Below the pieces are notes generated by a model. That model did no database searches. It was given only the letters and a program-made list of their open reading frames with translations, and was not told the origin of the DNA. The position numbers were made by a program, and so were the translations under genes. DNA of 64,000 nt. It comes from Catenuloplanes niger (GTDB taxonomy: Bacteria; Actinomycetota; Actinomycetes; Mycobacteriales; Micromonosporaceae). Below are positions 39,056 to 47,946 of this stretch, piece by piece (positions within the stretch are counted from its first letter, which is position 1; every line of letters starts with the position of its first letter). The stretch lies in assembly GCF_031458255.1 (NCBI RefSeq), contig NZ_JAVDYC010000001.1, forward strand, positions 7,364,501 through 7,428,500, written 5' to 3'.

Positions 39056-42000
39056 TCAGCGTGCGATCGTGGCGATCTCCGCCGGGGTGAGCGTCCGGTC
39101 GTAGGCGCGGATGTCGTCGATGGCGCCGCCGAACCGGTCGGTCCAGGCGCCGTCGACCAGCGCGCGGCCGGCGAGCAGCGGGCCGGCCGCGTTCCACCGG
39201 ACCGGCCGGCTGACCGTGTCCTCGGCCGTGCCGTCGACGTAGAGGGTGACCCGGCCGGTCGCGGCGTCGTACGTCACCGCCAGATGAGTCCACGTGCGCA
39301 GCCGCGGCGTGGACGTGGACGTGACGACGTCGACGTCCGGCCCGCGCGAGTCGGTGCGCGGGAACAGCGCGCGCCAGGTGTCCGTCTCCCTGTCGTACCG
39401 CACGACGAACCCGCTGGTCGTGGTCCCCGGCTGGGACAGAACGCCCCGATTGCCGCGACGGTCGTTGATGAACGCCCAGGCCATCACCGTGAAACTCTGA
39501 TCGGTACGGACCGCCGGCCGGACCGAGGCGGCATAACTGTCCGACGTGGACGCGGACAGCTGCATCGCGTGCCCGGACCCGTCGTGCCCGGTCGGCGCCC
39601 ATCCGGTGATCGGCGAGAGCAGCGCCGCGTTCCCGCCACCGGAGCCGTCCACCAGCGTACGGCCGACCCCGACGTCGGCCGGCCACCACAGCGCCAGACC
39701 GTCGGTCACACCGTCCGGCGGCGTCATCCGGGCCGGGCGCGGCGGAGCGGCCACCGGCCCACCCGCCCCCGAGGCCCCGGACGCCCCGGACGCCGGCGCG
39801 GCCGGAGTCGGCGGTGCGGCCGGCTCCAGGTTGTCGGCGAGCAGCGACCGGGTGGCCGGCACGGCGGCAACCCCGATCATCAACGCACCGGTGGCCAGCG
39901 CGGCGACCGTGATCCGCCGCCGTCGCGCGTTCCGGCGATGCATCAGCTCCAGCCCGGTCGGCTCCACCTTGCCGCTCGGCTCCACCTTGCCGGCCGAGGC
40001 GGCCCTACCGGTCGGCGCAACCTCGTCGGTCGACGCGGTCTTGCCGGTCGGCGCAGCCTCGTCGGTCGACGCACTCTTGTCAGTCGGCGCAGCCTCGTCG
40101 GTCAGCGCGGCCTTGCCGGTCGGCGAGAATGTCGACGCGTGATCCGCCGGCGCGTCCGCGGGGCCGTCGGCCGGTGTCCCGCCGGGACCAGCGGAGTCGC
40201 CGGCCGAGAGAAGGCCTCCGCCCGTCCCACCGGATGCCGGCGCGTCCTCGAACGAGCCACCCCCCGAAGACGAACCGCCCACCCTGCGGTCCTCGCCCGC
40301 CGTGCCACCCGTGCTGCCCGCGCCCGTGCCGCTCGCACTCGTGCTGTTTGCGTCTGCGCGGCTCGTGCGGGTGTCGCTTGCGTTGTCCACAAGCGCATCG
40401 GCTGTCGCTGTGCGGCTTCTGCCTGTGTCACCCGAATCGGTCGCGTATCCACCACGTGCGCCTGCGCCGCTCGCATCTGGACTGTCTGCGCTAGATGCGC
40501 GGGCGCCGCTAGCGCCCGAACTGTCCGCCTTGCCTACGCTGCCCGCTTTGCCCGTGCTACCCGCGTTGGCCGCGTCGCTGCCTGCGCCCGCGTCGCTGCC
40601 TGCGCCCGCGTCACTCGTGCCTGCGTTTCCCGCGCTGGTCGTCTGTGCTCCGCTCGGGCTTGCCGCGCCCATGCCGGTCCCGCGTGCGCCGCTCGCGGGT
40701 GCGTTGCCGGTGTCCGCCCCGCCCGCGCGCGACGCACGTGCGCGGTTCTCGCCCGTGCCGCTCAGGCCGGTGTAGCCGGTATCCGGTCTGGTCGCCTCCG
40801 CGTCGCCGGTGCCGAAGTCTTGCGCACGCGCGCCGGCCACGCCGTCGTCGACCGTGGTGCCGGCATCGCCGGCGCGCGTGGCGTCGATCCTGGGGTAGCG
40901 GTCTGCCGCGACGCCGGCCGTACCGGCGCGGGTGGCGTCCACGCCGCCCCGAGCACGGCCGCCACCGGCGGCGCCGCCGTTCACGGAGCCGACGGTGCCG
41001 GTGCCGGCGGTCGCCGCGACGCCGCCGCGACCCGCGATCGTGCCCCCGACGCCCATGCCCCCGATGTCTGTGCTGTCCGCGCCCGCGCCCGCGACGTTTG
41101 TGCTGTCCGCACCCGAGCCCGCGACGTTTGTGCTGTCCACGTCCGCGCCACCGACGTTTGTGCTGTCCGCGACCGTGCCGCTCATGTCCGTGCCGCCAGC
41201 CGTGCTGCCGTCGCCAGCCGCGCTGCCTGCGACCGCCGTGTTCGTGCTGCCTGCGACCGTGTAGCCCATGTCCGCGCTGCCGCCGGCCGCGCTGCCGCCG
41301 GCCGCGCTGCCGCCGGCCGCGCCGCCGCCGGCCGCGCCGCCGCCGGCCGCGCTGCCTGCGACCGCCGCGTTCGTGCTGCTCCCGTTCGTGCTGCCCGCGC
41401 CCGCAGCCGTGCCCGTCGCACCGTCGCCGGTGGTCGCCGTGGACGACGCCGTGCCGGCCACGGGACCGGACATCGACGTGGCGTCCTGCGCACCGGCACC
41501 GGCCCTCGTCCCCGAGGCGCCGGGTGATACCGCCTCGCCTTCGGGCCGATCCGGATCCGGGCGTGCTCCGCCCGTACCGGCGGAGTCGGTCTGTGCCGGG
41601 GTCGTGTCGCCGGAATCCGCAGGGGTGCCGGAAGCGGCATCGGGAATCGCGGCCGAACCCCACCGGCGACGCTGCCGGCCGATGCCGAATGCCGACCCAC
41701 GTCCCGCCTTGGAGGCCGGCGAAACCGCCGCCGACCGCACCCCACCGTCACCGCCTACCGGCGAACCCGCCGACACGTCTCCCGACGTGCCGCCCGGCGA
41801 ACCGGACGACGTGCCGCCCGGCGAACCGGACGACGTGCCGCCCGGCGAACCGGACGACGTGCCGCCCGGCGAACCGGACGACGTGCCACCCGGCGAACCG
41901 GACGACATACCGGTCGCCGCGCCCGCCGGTGAACCGGGCGACGCGCCCGCCGGCGAACCCCCGGACGTGCCGGACGGCGTGCCCGGCGGTGCGGACGGGG

Positions 42001-42796
42001 ACGTCTCCGGAGGGTTGCGCCGTGCCCCCGGGACCACCGTCGGCGGGTCCTGCCAGGGGTCCGGTGCGGAGACCGGGTAGCCGGCCGCGGCCTGCACCTC
42101 GCGCAGCCGGGCGCTGAACTCCCGTGCCGAGCCGGCCTCGATCGCCGACGGCACGCCCAGCACCGCGCCGAGCACGTCGGCCAGGCCGGGTACGGCCTGC
42201 ACGCCGGCGGTCGACAGCCCGGCCCGCACCCCGAAACCGGGCTGCGGCACTCCGCCGGTGAGCAGCGCGAACAGCACCTGGCCGAGCGCGGAGACGTCCT
42301 CGGTGCGCGACGCGTGCGCGGCGCCGACGCTGAAGTCGGAGAGCATCGGGCTGCCGTCGAGGTCGAGGAGCACGTTGGACAGCCGTACCGCGCCGTGCGG
42401 CACGCCGAGCGCGTGGGCGTAGGCGAGCGCGTCCGCCAGCCGCACCCCGGCGGCCAGCACCCACGCCTGGTCGACCGGGCCGGTGCGCAGCAGCGCCTCG
42501 CCGAGCGTGCCGCCCTCGGCGAGCCGCATCGCCTGCCAGGGGCGCCCGGTGGGGGTGACGCCGACCGCGTGCACGGCCGCGATCGCCGGATGCCCGCCGA
42601 GCCGCCCGATCGCGCCGCACGCGTCCTGGAACGCGAGCACGGCCGCTTGGTTCCGCACGTACCGGTGGAAGAGTTTCAGCGCGACCCAGCGCGCACCGCG
42701 TTCGTCCCACGCCCGGTAGACGGTGGCGCCGCCGCCGGAGCCGATCCGATGGGTGCCGGTGTATCCGGCGGGGGTGTCGATCCCCGGACCGCTCAT
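39056..42796 (-). CDS. Predicted pseudokinase with repeat-rich linker, membrane helix and extracellular LamG-like domain
   Basis: A 1246-residue protein. Residues ~12-255 are a Hanks-type kinase domain with the glycine loop GSGGGATVYRAW and Lys41 (RWVALKLFHR). However, the catalytic loop reads HGAVRLSN (134-141) in place of HRDLKPEN, and the DFG motif is DFS (154-156), so the catalytic aspartate is missing and phosphotransfer is unlikely. Residues ~255-940 are low-complexity Gly/Ser/Thr/Ala repeats coded by several tandem DNA arrays. A membrane helix (ITVAALATGALMIGVAAVPA) lies near residue 965. The C-terminal ~210 residues are a LamG/concanavalin-like domain (DGLALWWPADVGVGRTLVDG, FTVMAWAFINDRRGNRGVL, WTHLAVTYDAATGRVTLYVD). 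ATG 42796 is chosen; the frame beyond is shadow. The layout suggests an outside-in sensor. Confidence 0.85.
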   Translation of the reverse strand: MSGPGIDTPAGYTGTHRIGSGGGATVYRAWDERGARWVALKLFHRYVRNQAAVLAFQDACGAIGRLGGHPAIAAVHAVGVTPTGRPWQAMRLAEGGTLGEALLRTGPVDQAWVLAAGVRLADALAYAHALGVPHGAVRLSNVLLDLDGSPMLSDFSVGAAHASRTEDVSALGQVLFALLTGGVPQPGFGVRAGLSTAGVQAVPGLADVLGAVLGVPSAIEAGSAREFSARLREVQAAAGYPVSAPDPWQDPPTVVPGARRNPPETSPSAPPGTPSGTSGGSPAGASPGSPAGAATGMSSGSPGGTSSGSPGGTSSGSPGGTSSGSPGGTSSGSPGGTSGDVSAGSPVGGDGGVRSAAVSPASKAGRGSAFGIGRQRRRWGSAAIPDAASGTPADSGDTTPAQTDSAGTGGARPDPDRPEGEAVSPGASGTRAGAGAQDATSMSGPVAGTASSTATTGDGATGTAAGAGSTNGSSTNAAVAGSAAGGGAAGGGAAGGSAAGGSAAGGSADMGYTVAGSTNTAVAGSAAGDGSTAGGTDMSGTVADSTNVGGADVDSTNVAGSGADSTNVAGAGADSTDIGGMGVGGTIAGRGGVAATAGTGTVGSVNGGAAGGGRARGGVDATRAGTAGVAADRYPRIDATRAGDAGTTVDDGVAGARAQDFGTGDAEATRPDTGYTGLSGTGENRARASRAGGADTGNAPASGARGTGMGAASPSGAQTTSAGNAGTSDAGAGSDAGAGSDAANAGSTGKAGSVGKADSSGASGARASSADSPDASGAGARGGYATDSGDTGRSRTATADALVDNASDTRTSRADANSTSASGTGAGSTGGTAGEDRRVGGSSSGGGSFEDAPASGGTGGGLLSAGDSAGPGGTPADGPADAPADHASTFSPTGKAALTDEAAPTDKSASTDEAAPTGKTASTDEVAPTGRAASAGKVEPSGKVEPTGLELMHRRNARRRRITVAALATGALMIGVAAVPATRSLLADNLEPAAPPTPAAPASGASGASGAGGPVAAPPRPARMTPPDGVTDGLALWWPADVGVGRTLVDGSGGGNAALLSPITGWAPTGHDGSGHAMQLSASTSDSYAASVRPAVRTDQSFTVMAWAFINDRRGNRGVLSQPGTTTSGFVVRYDRETDTWRALFPRTDSRGPDVDVVTSTSTPRLRTWTHLAVTYDAATGRVTLYVDGTAEDTVSRPVRWNAAGPLLAGRALVDGAWTDRFGGAIDDIRAYDRTLTPAEIATIAR
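41071..41352. repeat. 30-bp and 15-bp tandem repeats inside the pseudokinase linker
   Basis: A 30-base unit containing GCGACGTTTGTGCTGTCC repeats at 41071, 41101, 41131 and partly 41161. A 15-base unit GCCGCCGGCCGCGCT repeats about five times at 41279-41352. All are multiples of three and stay in frame with the leftward gene. Confidence 0.8.
41787..41906. repeat. 24-bp tandem repeat, five copies, inside the pseudokinase linker
   Basis: The unit GTGCCGCCCGGCGAACCGGA plus CGAC repeats five times (41787, 41811, 41835, 41859, 41883) with one base changed in the last copy. Read leftward it encodes the 8-residue repeat SGSPGGTS. Confidence 0.9.
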
Positions 42797-42955
42797 CACG
42801 TCCACGTGCTGCTCCGCCTTCCGCAACGGCTCCCGAACGCCGGGCGGTCCGAACGCCTGACGATCCGAACGCCTGACGACGAAGCAAACGCGACACCCCG
42901 CGCTCCGGCAACGGCCCCGCGACCGGCGGAAAAGCGCTCGCGATTGAATCGGGGG

Positions 42956-43495
42956 ATGCGTCCCGCACCAGGCCAGGTCCTGCACTTCTCCGAGGACCCG
43001 GGCATCACCCGTTTCGTACCGCACGTCGCCGCGACCAGCACCCGGGCCGAGCCGCTGGTCTGGGCCGTCGACCACGATCGTGCGCCGGACTACTGGTTCC
43101 CCCGCCAGTGTCCGCGCGCGATGGCCTGGCTGACGCCCGGCACCGCGGACGGTGACCGTGACCGGATCCTCGGCCCGGGCGGCGGCACCCGGGTCCACGC
43201 GATCGAGTACGGCTGGCTGGCGGCGATGCGCACGGTCCGGCTGTACGCGTACCGCCTCCCGGCGGACCGGTTCACCCCGATCGGTGACCCCGAGCCGCAC
43301 GCGCACGCCGCCCGTGAGCCGGTCACGCCGCTCGGCCCGCCGGAGCCGGTCGGCGACCTGCTCGCGCTGCACGACGAGGCCGGCATCCAGCTGCGGGTGC
43401 TGCCCGCGCTGTGGCCGTTCTGGGACGCGGTCGTCACCTCGTCCCTCGGCTTCAGCGGCATCCGGCTGCGCAACGCCCGGCCCCGGGTGGACTGA
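42956..43495 (+). CDS. DUF6886-like conserved hypothetical protein
   Basis: A 179-residue soluble protein with the features of a conserved family of unknown function (DUF6886-like): VLHFSEDPGITRFVPHVAAT at the N-terminus, VWAVDHDRAPDYWFPRQCPR, RIHAIEYGWLAAMRTVRLYA-like aromatic segment (here VHAIEYGWLAAMRTVRLYAY), and a C-terminal LWPFWDAVVTSSLGFSGIRL. The ATG at 42956 is chosen since coding begins there; GGGGG lies directly before it. It is divergent from the pseudokinase gene and convergent with cobN. Function unknown. Confidence 0.75.
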   Translation: MRPAPGQVLHFSEDPGITRFVPHVAATSTRAEPLVWAVDHDRAPDYWFPRQCPRAMAWLTPGTADGDRDRILGPGGGTRVHAIEYGWLAAMRTVRLYAYRLPADRFTPIGDPEPHAHAAREPVTPLGPPEPVGDLLALHDEAGIQLRVLPALWPFWDAVVTSSLGFSGIRLRNARPRVD

Positions 43496-43511
43496 CGTTC
43501 CGCGCGCGGGC

Positions 43512-46500
43512 TCAGCGGTCCTCGAGGTCGCCCTCCGTGCGCAGGTACGCCTCGCGCAGCCCGTCCAGCGTGGCCGCGTCCGGGTGCTCCCACATGCCCC
43601 GGTCCGCGGCCTCCAGCAGCCGTTCCGCGATGCCGTGCAGCGCCCACGGGTTCGACTGCTCGAAGAACTTCCGGTTCTCGTCGTCCAGCACGTAGGTCTG
43701 GGCGAGCGTGTCGTACATCCAGTCCGCGACCACGCCCGCGGTCGCGTCGTAGCCGAACAGGTAGTCCACGGTCGCGGCCAGCTCGAACGCGCCCTTGTAG
43801 CCGTGCCGGCGCATCGCCGCGATCCAGCGCGGGTTGACCACCCGGGCCCGGAACACGCGCGCGGTCTCCTCGGAGAGCGCGCGCGTGCGTACCGCCGAGG
43901 GCTGGGTGCTGTCCCCGATGTACGCGCGCGGCGCGGTCCCGGTCAGCGCGCGCACCGTGGCGATCATGCCGCCGTGGTACTGGAAGTAGTCGTCCGAGTC
44001 CGCGATGTCGTGCTCGCGGGTGTCCACGTTCTTCGCCGCGATCGACATGCGCCGGTAGACGGTCTCCATGTCGGCCCGCGCGGCCATCCCGTCCAGCCCG
44101 CGGCCGTAGGCGTAGCCGCCCCACACCGCGTACACCTCGGCCAGGTCCGCGTCGCCGCGCCAGTTCCGGCTGTCGATCAACGGCAGGATGCCGGCACCGT
44201 ACGCTCCCGGCTTCGACCCGAACACGCGCAGCGTGGCCCGGCGCTCGTCACCGTGCGCCTCGAGATCCGCGGCGACGTGCGCCCGGACGAAGTTGCGGTC
44301 GTGCGGCTCGTCGAGGCCGGCCACCAGCTGCACCGCGTCGTCGAGCAACGCCACCACGTGCGGGAACGCGTCCCGGAAGAACCCGCTGATCCGGATCGTC
44401 ACGTCCACCCGGGGGCGGCCCAGCTCGGCCAGTGGGATCACCGCGAGCCCGTTCACCCGCCGCGACGCCTCGTCCCAGGTCGGCCGCACGCCGAGCAGCG
44501 CCAGGATCTCCGCCACGTCGTCACCGGCCGTGCGCATCGCGGCCGTGCCCCACACCGACAGCCCCACCGACCGCGGCCACTCGCCGGTGTCCGCGCGGTA
44601 GCGGTCGACCAGCGAGTCGGCCATCGCCTGCCCGGTCTCCCAGGCCAGCCGGCTCGGGATCGCCTTCGGGTCCACCGAGTAGAAGTTCCGCCCGGTCGGC
44701 AGCACGTTGATCAGGCCGCGCAGCGGCGACCCGCTCGGCCCGGCCGGCACGTAGCCGCCGTCCAGCGCGTGCAGCAGGTGCGCCATCTCGTCCGTGGTGC
44801 GGTCCAGCCGCGGCACGATCTCCGTCGCGGCGAAAGTCAAGATCTTTTCAACCAGTTCGGGGGTACGCACGGCCGCGCGCGACACCACGCTCCGAGCGGC
44901 GGCGGGATCCCACCCTGCGGCTTCCATCTCCTCGACCAGGCGCTTCGCGACCGCTTCGACCGCGTCCACGTCGGACTTCGGCGCCGACCCGTCCTCGGCC
45001 AGGCCGAGCGCCTCGCGCAGCCCGGGCAGCGCCGCGACCTGGCCGCCCCACATCTGGCGGGCCCGCAGCATCGCCAGGACCAGGTTCACCCGGGCCTCGT
45101 CGCGCGGCGGCTCGCCGAGCACGTGCAGCCCGTCACGGATCTGCACGTCCTTGACCTCGCACAGCCAGCCGTCCACGTGCAGCAGGAAGTCGTCGAACTC
45201 CGCGTCGTGCGGCCGGTCCGTGATGCCCAGGTCGTGGTCGAGCTTCGCGGCCTGCAGCAGCGTCCAGATCTGCGCGCGGATCGCGGGCAGCTTCGCCGGG
45301 TCCAGCGCCGCGATGTTCGCGTGCTCGTCCAGCAGCTGCTCCAGCCGGGCCATGTCACCGTACGACTCCGCGCGCGCCATCGGCGGCACCAGGTGGTCGA
45401 CGAGCGTGGCGTGCGCACGGCGCTTCGCCTGCGTACCCTCCCCGGGGTCGTTGACCAGGAACGGGTAGATCAGCGGCAGGTTGCCGAGCGCCGCGTCCGG
45501 CCCGCACGCGGCGGACAGGCCGACGGTCTTGCCGGGCAGCCACTCCAGGTTGCCGTGCTTGCCGATGTGCACGACCGCGTGCGCGCCGAAGTTCGCCGCC
45601 AGCCAGCGGTAGGCCGCCAGGTAGTGGTGGCTCGCCGGCAGGTCCGGGTCGTGGTAGATGGCGACCGGGTTCTCGCCGAACCCGCGCGGCGGCTGCACCA
45701 TCACCACGACGTTGGTGCCGCGCAGCGCGGCCAGCACGATCTCGCCGTCCGGGTCCTGCGAGCGGTCGACGTAGAGCTCACCCGGCGCCGGACCCCAGTG
45801 CTGCTCGGTGACCTGACGCAGCTCCTCGGGCAGCGTGGCGAACCAGGCGCGGTACTCCGCGGCCGGGATCCGCACCGGGTTGCCCTCCAGCTGCTCCTCG
45901 GTCAGCCAGTTCGGGTCCTGGCCGCCGGCCGCGATCAGCGCGTGCATCAGCGCGTCGCCGTCCTGTGCCGCGACGCCGGGGAAGTCGCCCACGTCGTACC
46001 CGCGCTCGGTCATCGCCCGCAGCAGCCGCACGGCGGACGCGGGGGTGTCCAGGCCGACCGCGTTGCCGATCCGGGAGTGCTTGGTCGGGTACGCCGACAG
46101 CATCAGCACGATCCGCCGCTCGGCCGGCGGGACGTGCCGCAGCCGCGCGTGCCCGAACGCGATGCCCGCGACCCGCCGCGCCCGCTCCGGATCCGCCACG
46201 TAGACGGTCAGCCCGTCGGCGTCGGTCTCCTTGAACGAGAACGGCACCGTGATGATCCGCCCGTCGAACTCCGGCACCGCGACCTGGGTGGCCGCGTCCA
46301 GCGGCGACAGCCCGTCGTCGTTGCCGTCCCAGGTGGCCCGGTCGCTGGTCAGGCACAGCCCCTGCAGGATCGGCACGTCCAGCGCGGCCAGCGCGCCCAC
46401 GTCCCAGGCGTCGTCCTCGCCGCCGGCCTGCGCGGCCGCCGGCACCACGCCGCCGGCACCACCCGCGGCCAGCACGGTCACGATCAGCGCGTCCGCCCGG

Positions 46501-47114
46501 CCCAGCGCCTCCAGCAGGTCGTCGCCGGGGTTGCGCAGCGACGCGCAGAAGATCGGCAGGGCCTCGCCGCCGGCCTCCTCGACCGCGTCCGCCAGCGCGT
46601 GCACGAACCCGGTGTTCCCGGCCATGTGGTGCGCCCGGTAGTACAGGATCGCGATCTTCGGCGCGTTCTCGTTCGCCGTCGCCGGGCGCTCCAGGCGCCC
46701 CCAGGCCGGGGCCGGCTGCGGCGCCGCGAACCCGTGCCCGGTCAGCAGGATCGTGTCGCTGAGGAAGTGGTGCAGCTCCGCCAGGTTCGCCGGGCCGCCG
46801 TGCGCCAGGTACATGTGCGCCTCGGCCGCCAGGTTCGGCGGGACCGTCGACCGCCGCATCAGCTCCGCGTCCGGCGCCTGCTCGCCACCCAGCACCACGA
46901 CCGGGCGGGCCTGCGCCCGCAGCGCGTCCAGCCCGTCCTCCCACGCCCGGTAGCCGCCCAGGATCCGGACCACCACCAGCTCCGTGCCGTCGAGCAGACC
47001 GTCAAGATCTTCCACGGCGGTCCGGGCCGGGTTCGCCAGCCGGAAGTCCGCGCCACTGGCACGGGCACTGAGCAGGTCGGTGTCGGACGTCGACAGCAAC
47101 AGGACGCGGGCCAC
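43512..47114 (-). CDS. cobN: Cobaltochelatase subunit CobN
   Basis: A 1200-residue protein of the usual length for CobN, the large subunit that inserts cobalt into hydrogenobyrinic acid a,c-diamide with ATP in the oxygen-dependent cobalamin route. Blocks typical of CobN/BchH/ChlH are seen: YYRAHHMAGNTGFVHALADA, NVVVMVQPPRGFGENPVAIY, HAVVHIGKHGNLEWLPGKTV, and the C-terminal RTKAWAD-type region (here NRKFFEQSNPWALHGIAERL). GTG 47114 is chosen because GGAGGAG lies seven bases upstream and follows the riboswitch. The companion subunits (CobS/CobT or ChlI/ChlD-like) are not in the window. Controlled by the cobalamin riboswitch at 47158-47312. Confidence 0.96.
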   Translation of the reverse strand: MARVLLLSTSDTDLLSARASGADFRLANPARTAVEDLDGLLDGTELVVVRILGGYRAWEDGLDALRAQARPVVVLGGEQAPDAELMRRSTVPPNLAAEAHMYLAHGGPANLAELHHFLSDTILLTGHGFAAPQPAPAWGRLERPATANENAPKIAILYYRAHHMAGNTGFVHALADAVEEAGGEALPIFCASLRNPGDDLLEALGRADALIVTVLAAGGAGGVVPAAAQAGGEDDAWDVGALAALDVPILQGLCLTSDRATWDGNDDGLSPLDAATQVAVPEFDGRIITVPFSFKETDADGLTVYVADPERARRVAGIAFGHARLRHVPPAERRIVLMLSAYPTKHSRIGNAVGLDTPASAVRLLRAMTERGYDVGDFPGVAAQDGDALMHALIAAGGQDPNWLTEEQLEGNPVRIPAAEYRAWFATLPEELRQVTEQHWGPAPGELYVDRSQDPDGEIVLAALRGTNVVVMVQPPRGFGENPVAIYHDPDLPASHHYLAAYRWLAANFGAHAVVHIGKHGNLEWLPGKTVGLSAACGPDAALGNLPLIYPFLVNDPGEGTQAKRRAHATLVDHLVPPMARAESYGDMARLEQLLDEHANIAALDPAKLPAIRAQIWTLLQAAKLDHDLGITDRPHDAEFDDFLLHVDGWLCEVKDVQIRDGLHVLGEPPRDEARVNLVLAMLRARQMWGGQVAALPGLREALGLAEDGSAPKSDVDAVEAVAKRLVEEMEAAGWDPAAARSVVSRAAVRTPELVEKILTFAATEIVPRLDRTTDEMAHLLHALDGGYVPAGPSGSPLRGLINVLPTGRNFYSVDPKAIPSRLAWETGQAMADSLVDRYRADTGEWPRSVGLSVWGTAAMRTAGDDVAEILALLGVRPTWDEASRRVNGLAVIPLAELGRPRVDVTIRISGFFRDAFPHVVALLDDAVQLVAGLDEPHDRNFVRAHVAADLEAHGDERRATLRVFGSKPGAYGAGILPLIDSRNWRGDADLAEVYAVWGGYAYGRGLDGMAARADMETVYRRMSIAAKNVDTREHDIADSDDYFQYHGGMIATVRALTGTAPRAYIGDSTQPSAVRTRALSEETARVFRARVVNPRWIAAMRRHGYKGAFELAATVDYLFGYDATAGVVADWMYDTLAQTYVLDDENRKFFEQSNPWALHGIAERLLEAADRGMWEHPDAATLDGLREAYLRTEGDLEDR

Positions 47115-47157
47115 CGCGGGCTCCTCCCTGGGGTCCGCGCCCCAGATCGTGACGGTT

Positions 47158-47312
47158 GTCGCGGCGACCGGAGTCTCCTGGCTCCCGGATCGATGCTCGC
47201 CCCAACCTTCCCGCCGAACGGTTCGGCAGTGGTCTCGCTGGGGTCCGCTCCCCGGTGACAGTGGCGGGACCGCGCCGGACTCACACCGGACTTCCTCCAC
47301 CGTCGCCGCGCG
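47158..47312 (-). ncRNA. Cobalamin (B12) riboswitch upstream of cobN
   Basis: The leftward leader contains the class hallmarks in order: GGAAGTCCGGTGTGAGTCCG, GCGCGGTCCCGCCACTGT (the B12 box region), a GGGGAGCGGACCCC-type stem, and CCAGGAGACT near the 3' end. A closing stem P1 is formed by GCGGCGAC (around 47309-47302) and GTCGCCGC (around 47168-47160). The 3' edge is about 45 bases from the GTG of cobN; between them a small CTGGGG/CCCCAG hairpin precedes the GGAGGAG site and may be the expression platform. High adenosylcobalamin should repress cobN. Confidence 0.93.
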
Positions 47313-47946
47313 CTTGTGCAGCCCTCCCACTCTCCCGACCCCGCCACCCACCCGTCAAGCCACCCTCAGTGATCTTGCTCGCCCTCGGCACCGGGCCGCG
47401 GAGCCGCGCGACGGTGGCCGCACCCGTCCCCATCGGGCACTCCGCGCCGAAGGCGTCGCGTCACCGAGCTCCCGACGTCAGGGTCTCGCGAGGCGGACGG
47501 GGCGACATCCGCCGGGCGGGGCGTTCACCCGGCGGGCGCCTGCCCGGCGTCGCGCGACGACACCGCGGCCCGCCGCGAGGGCCGCCAGGGCCGCGAGGGC
47601 CGCGAGGGCCGCGAGGGCCGCCAGGGCCGCCAGGGCCGCCAGGGCCGCGTGGTGATGCTGCCCTTGCCTCCGGTCGGCCTTCCGCGAATCAGGGTGCGTG
47701 CCGCCGCGGGAGCCGAGACGGCCGGATACCGAAATATCGGGTGTGAGACGCCCGATCGCGCCGTCCGGCGTGCGGAATTCGAGTGTGGGCGCTCGGCGCC
47801 CGGCATTTCCGCCTGTATCCCGCCGGTTCGCGCGCCTACGGCAGCGGTGTGGATCGGCGGCGTGCGGTGTATGCGGTTGTGACGCACGTCGGGCTGTGGC
47901 GGCCGAAGGTGAAACGGCCTCCGCGACAACCCGTAGTATCCGCCGC
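47313..47946. other. Intergenic region between cobN leader and cobG with 9-bp repeats
   Basis: No gene is supported here. The segment must hold the cobN and cobG promoters. At about 47576-47649 a nine-base unit (GAGGGCCGC and its variant CAGGGCCGC) repeats about eight times. From 47700 to 47900 the DNA is somewhat lower in GC. I find no second riboswitch before cobG and no good ribosome binding site for its ATG. Confidence 0.55.

Noticed and set aside
43152-47258. Rightward reading frame of 1368 codons opposite cobN
   Set aside because: It is arginine/glutamine/histidine-rich noise antisense to a fully conserved CobN.
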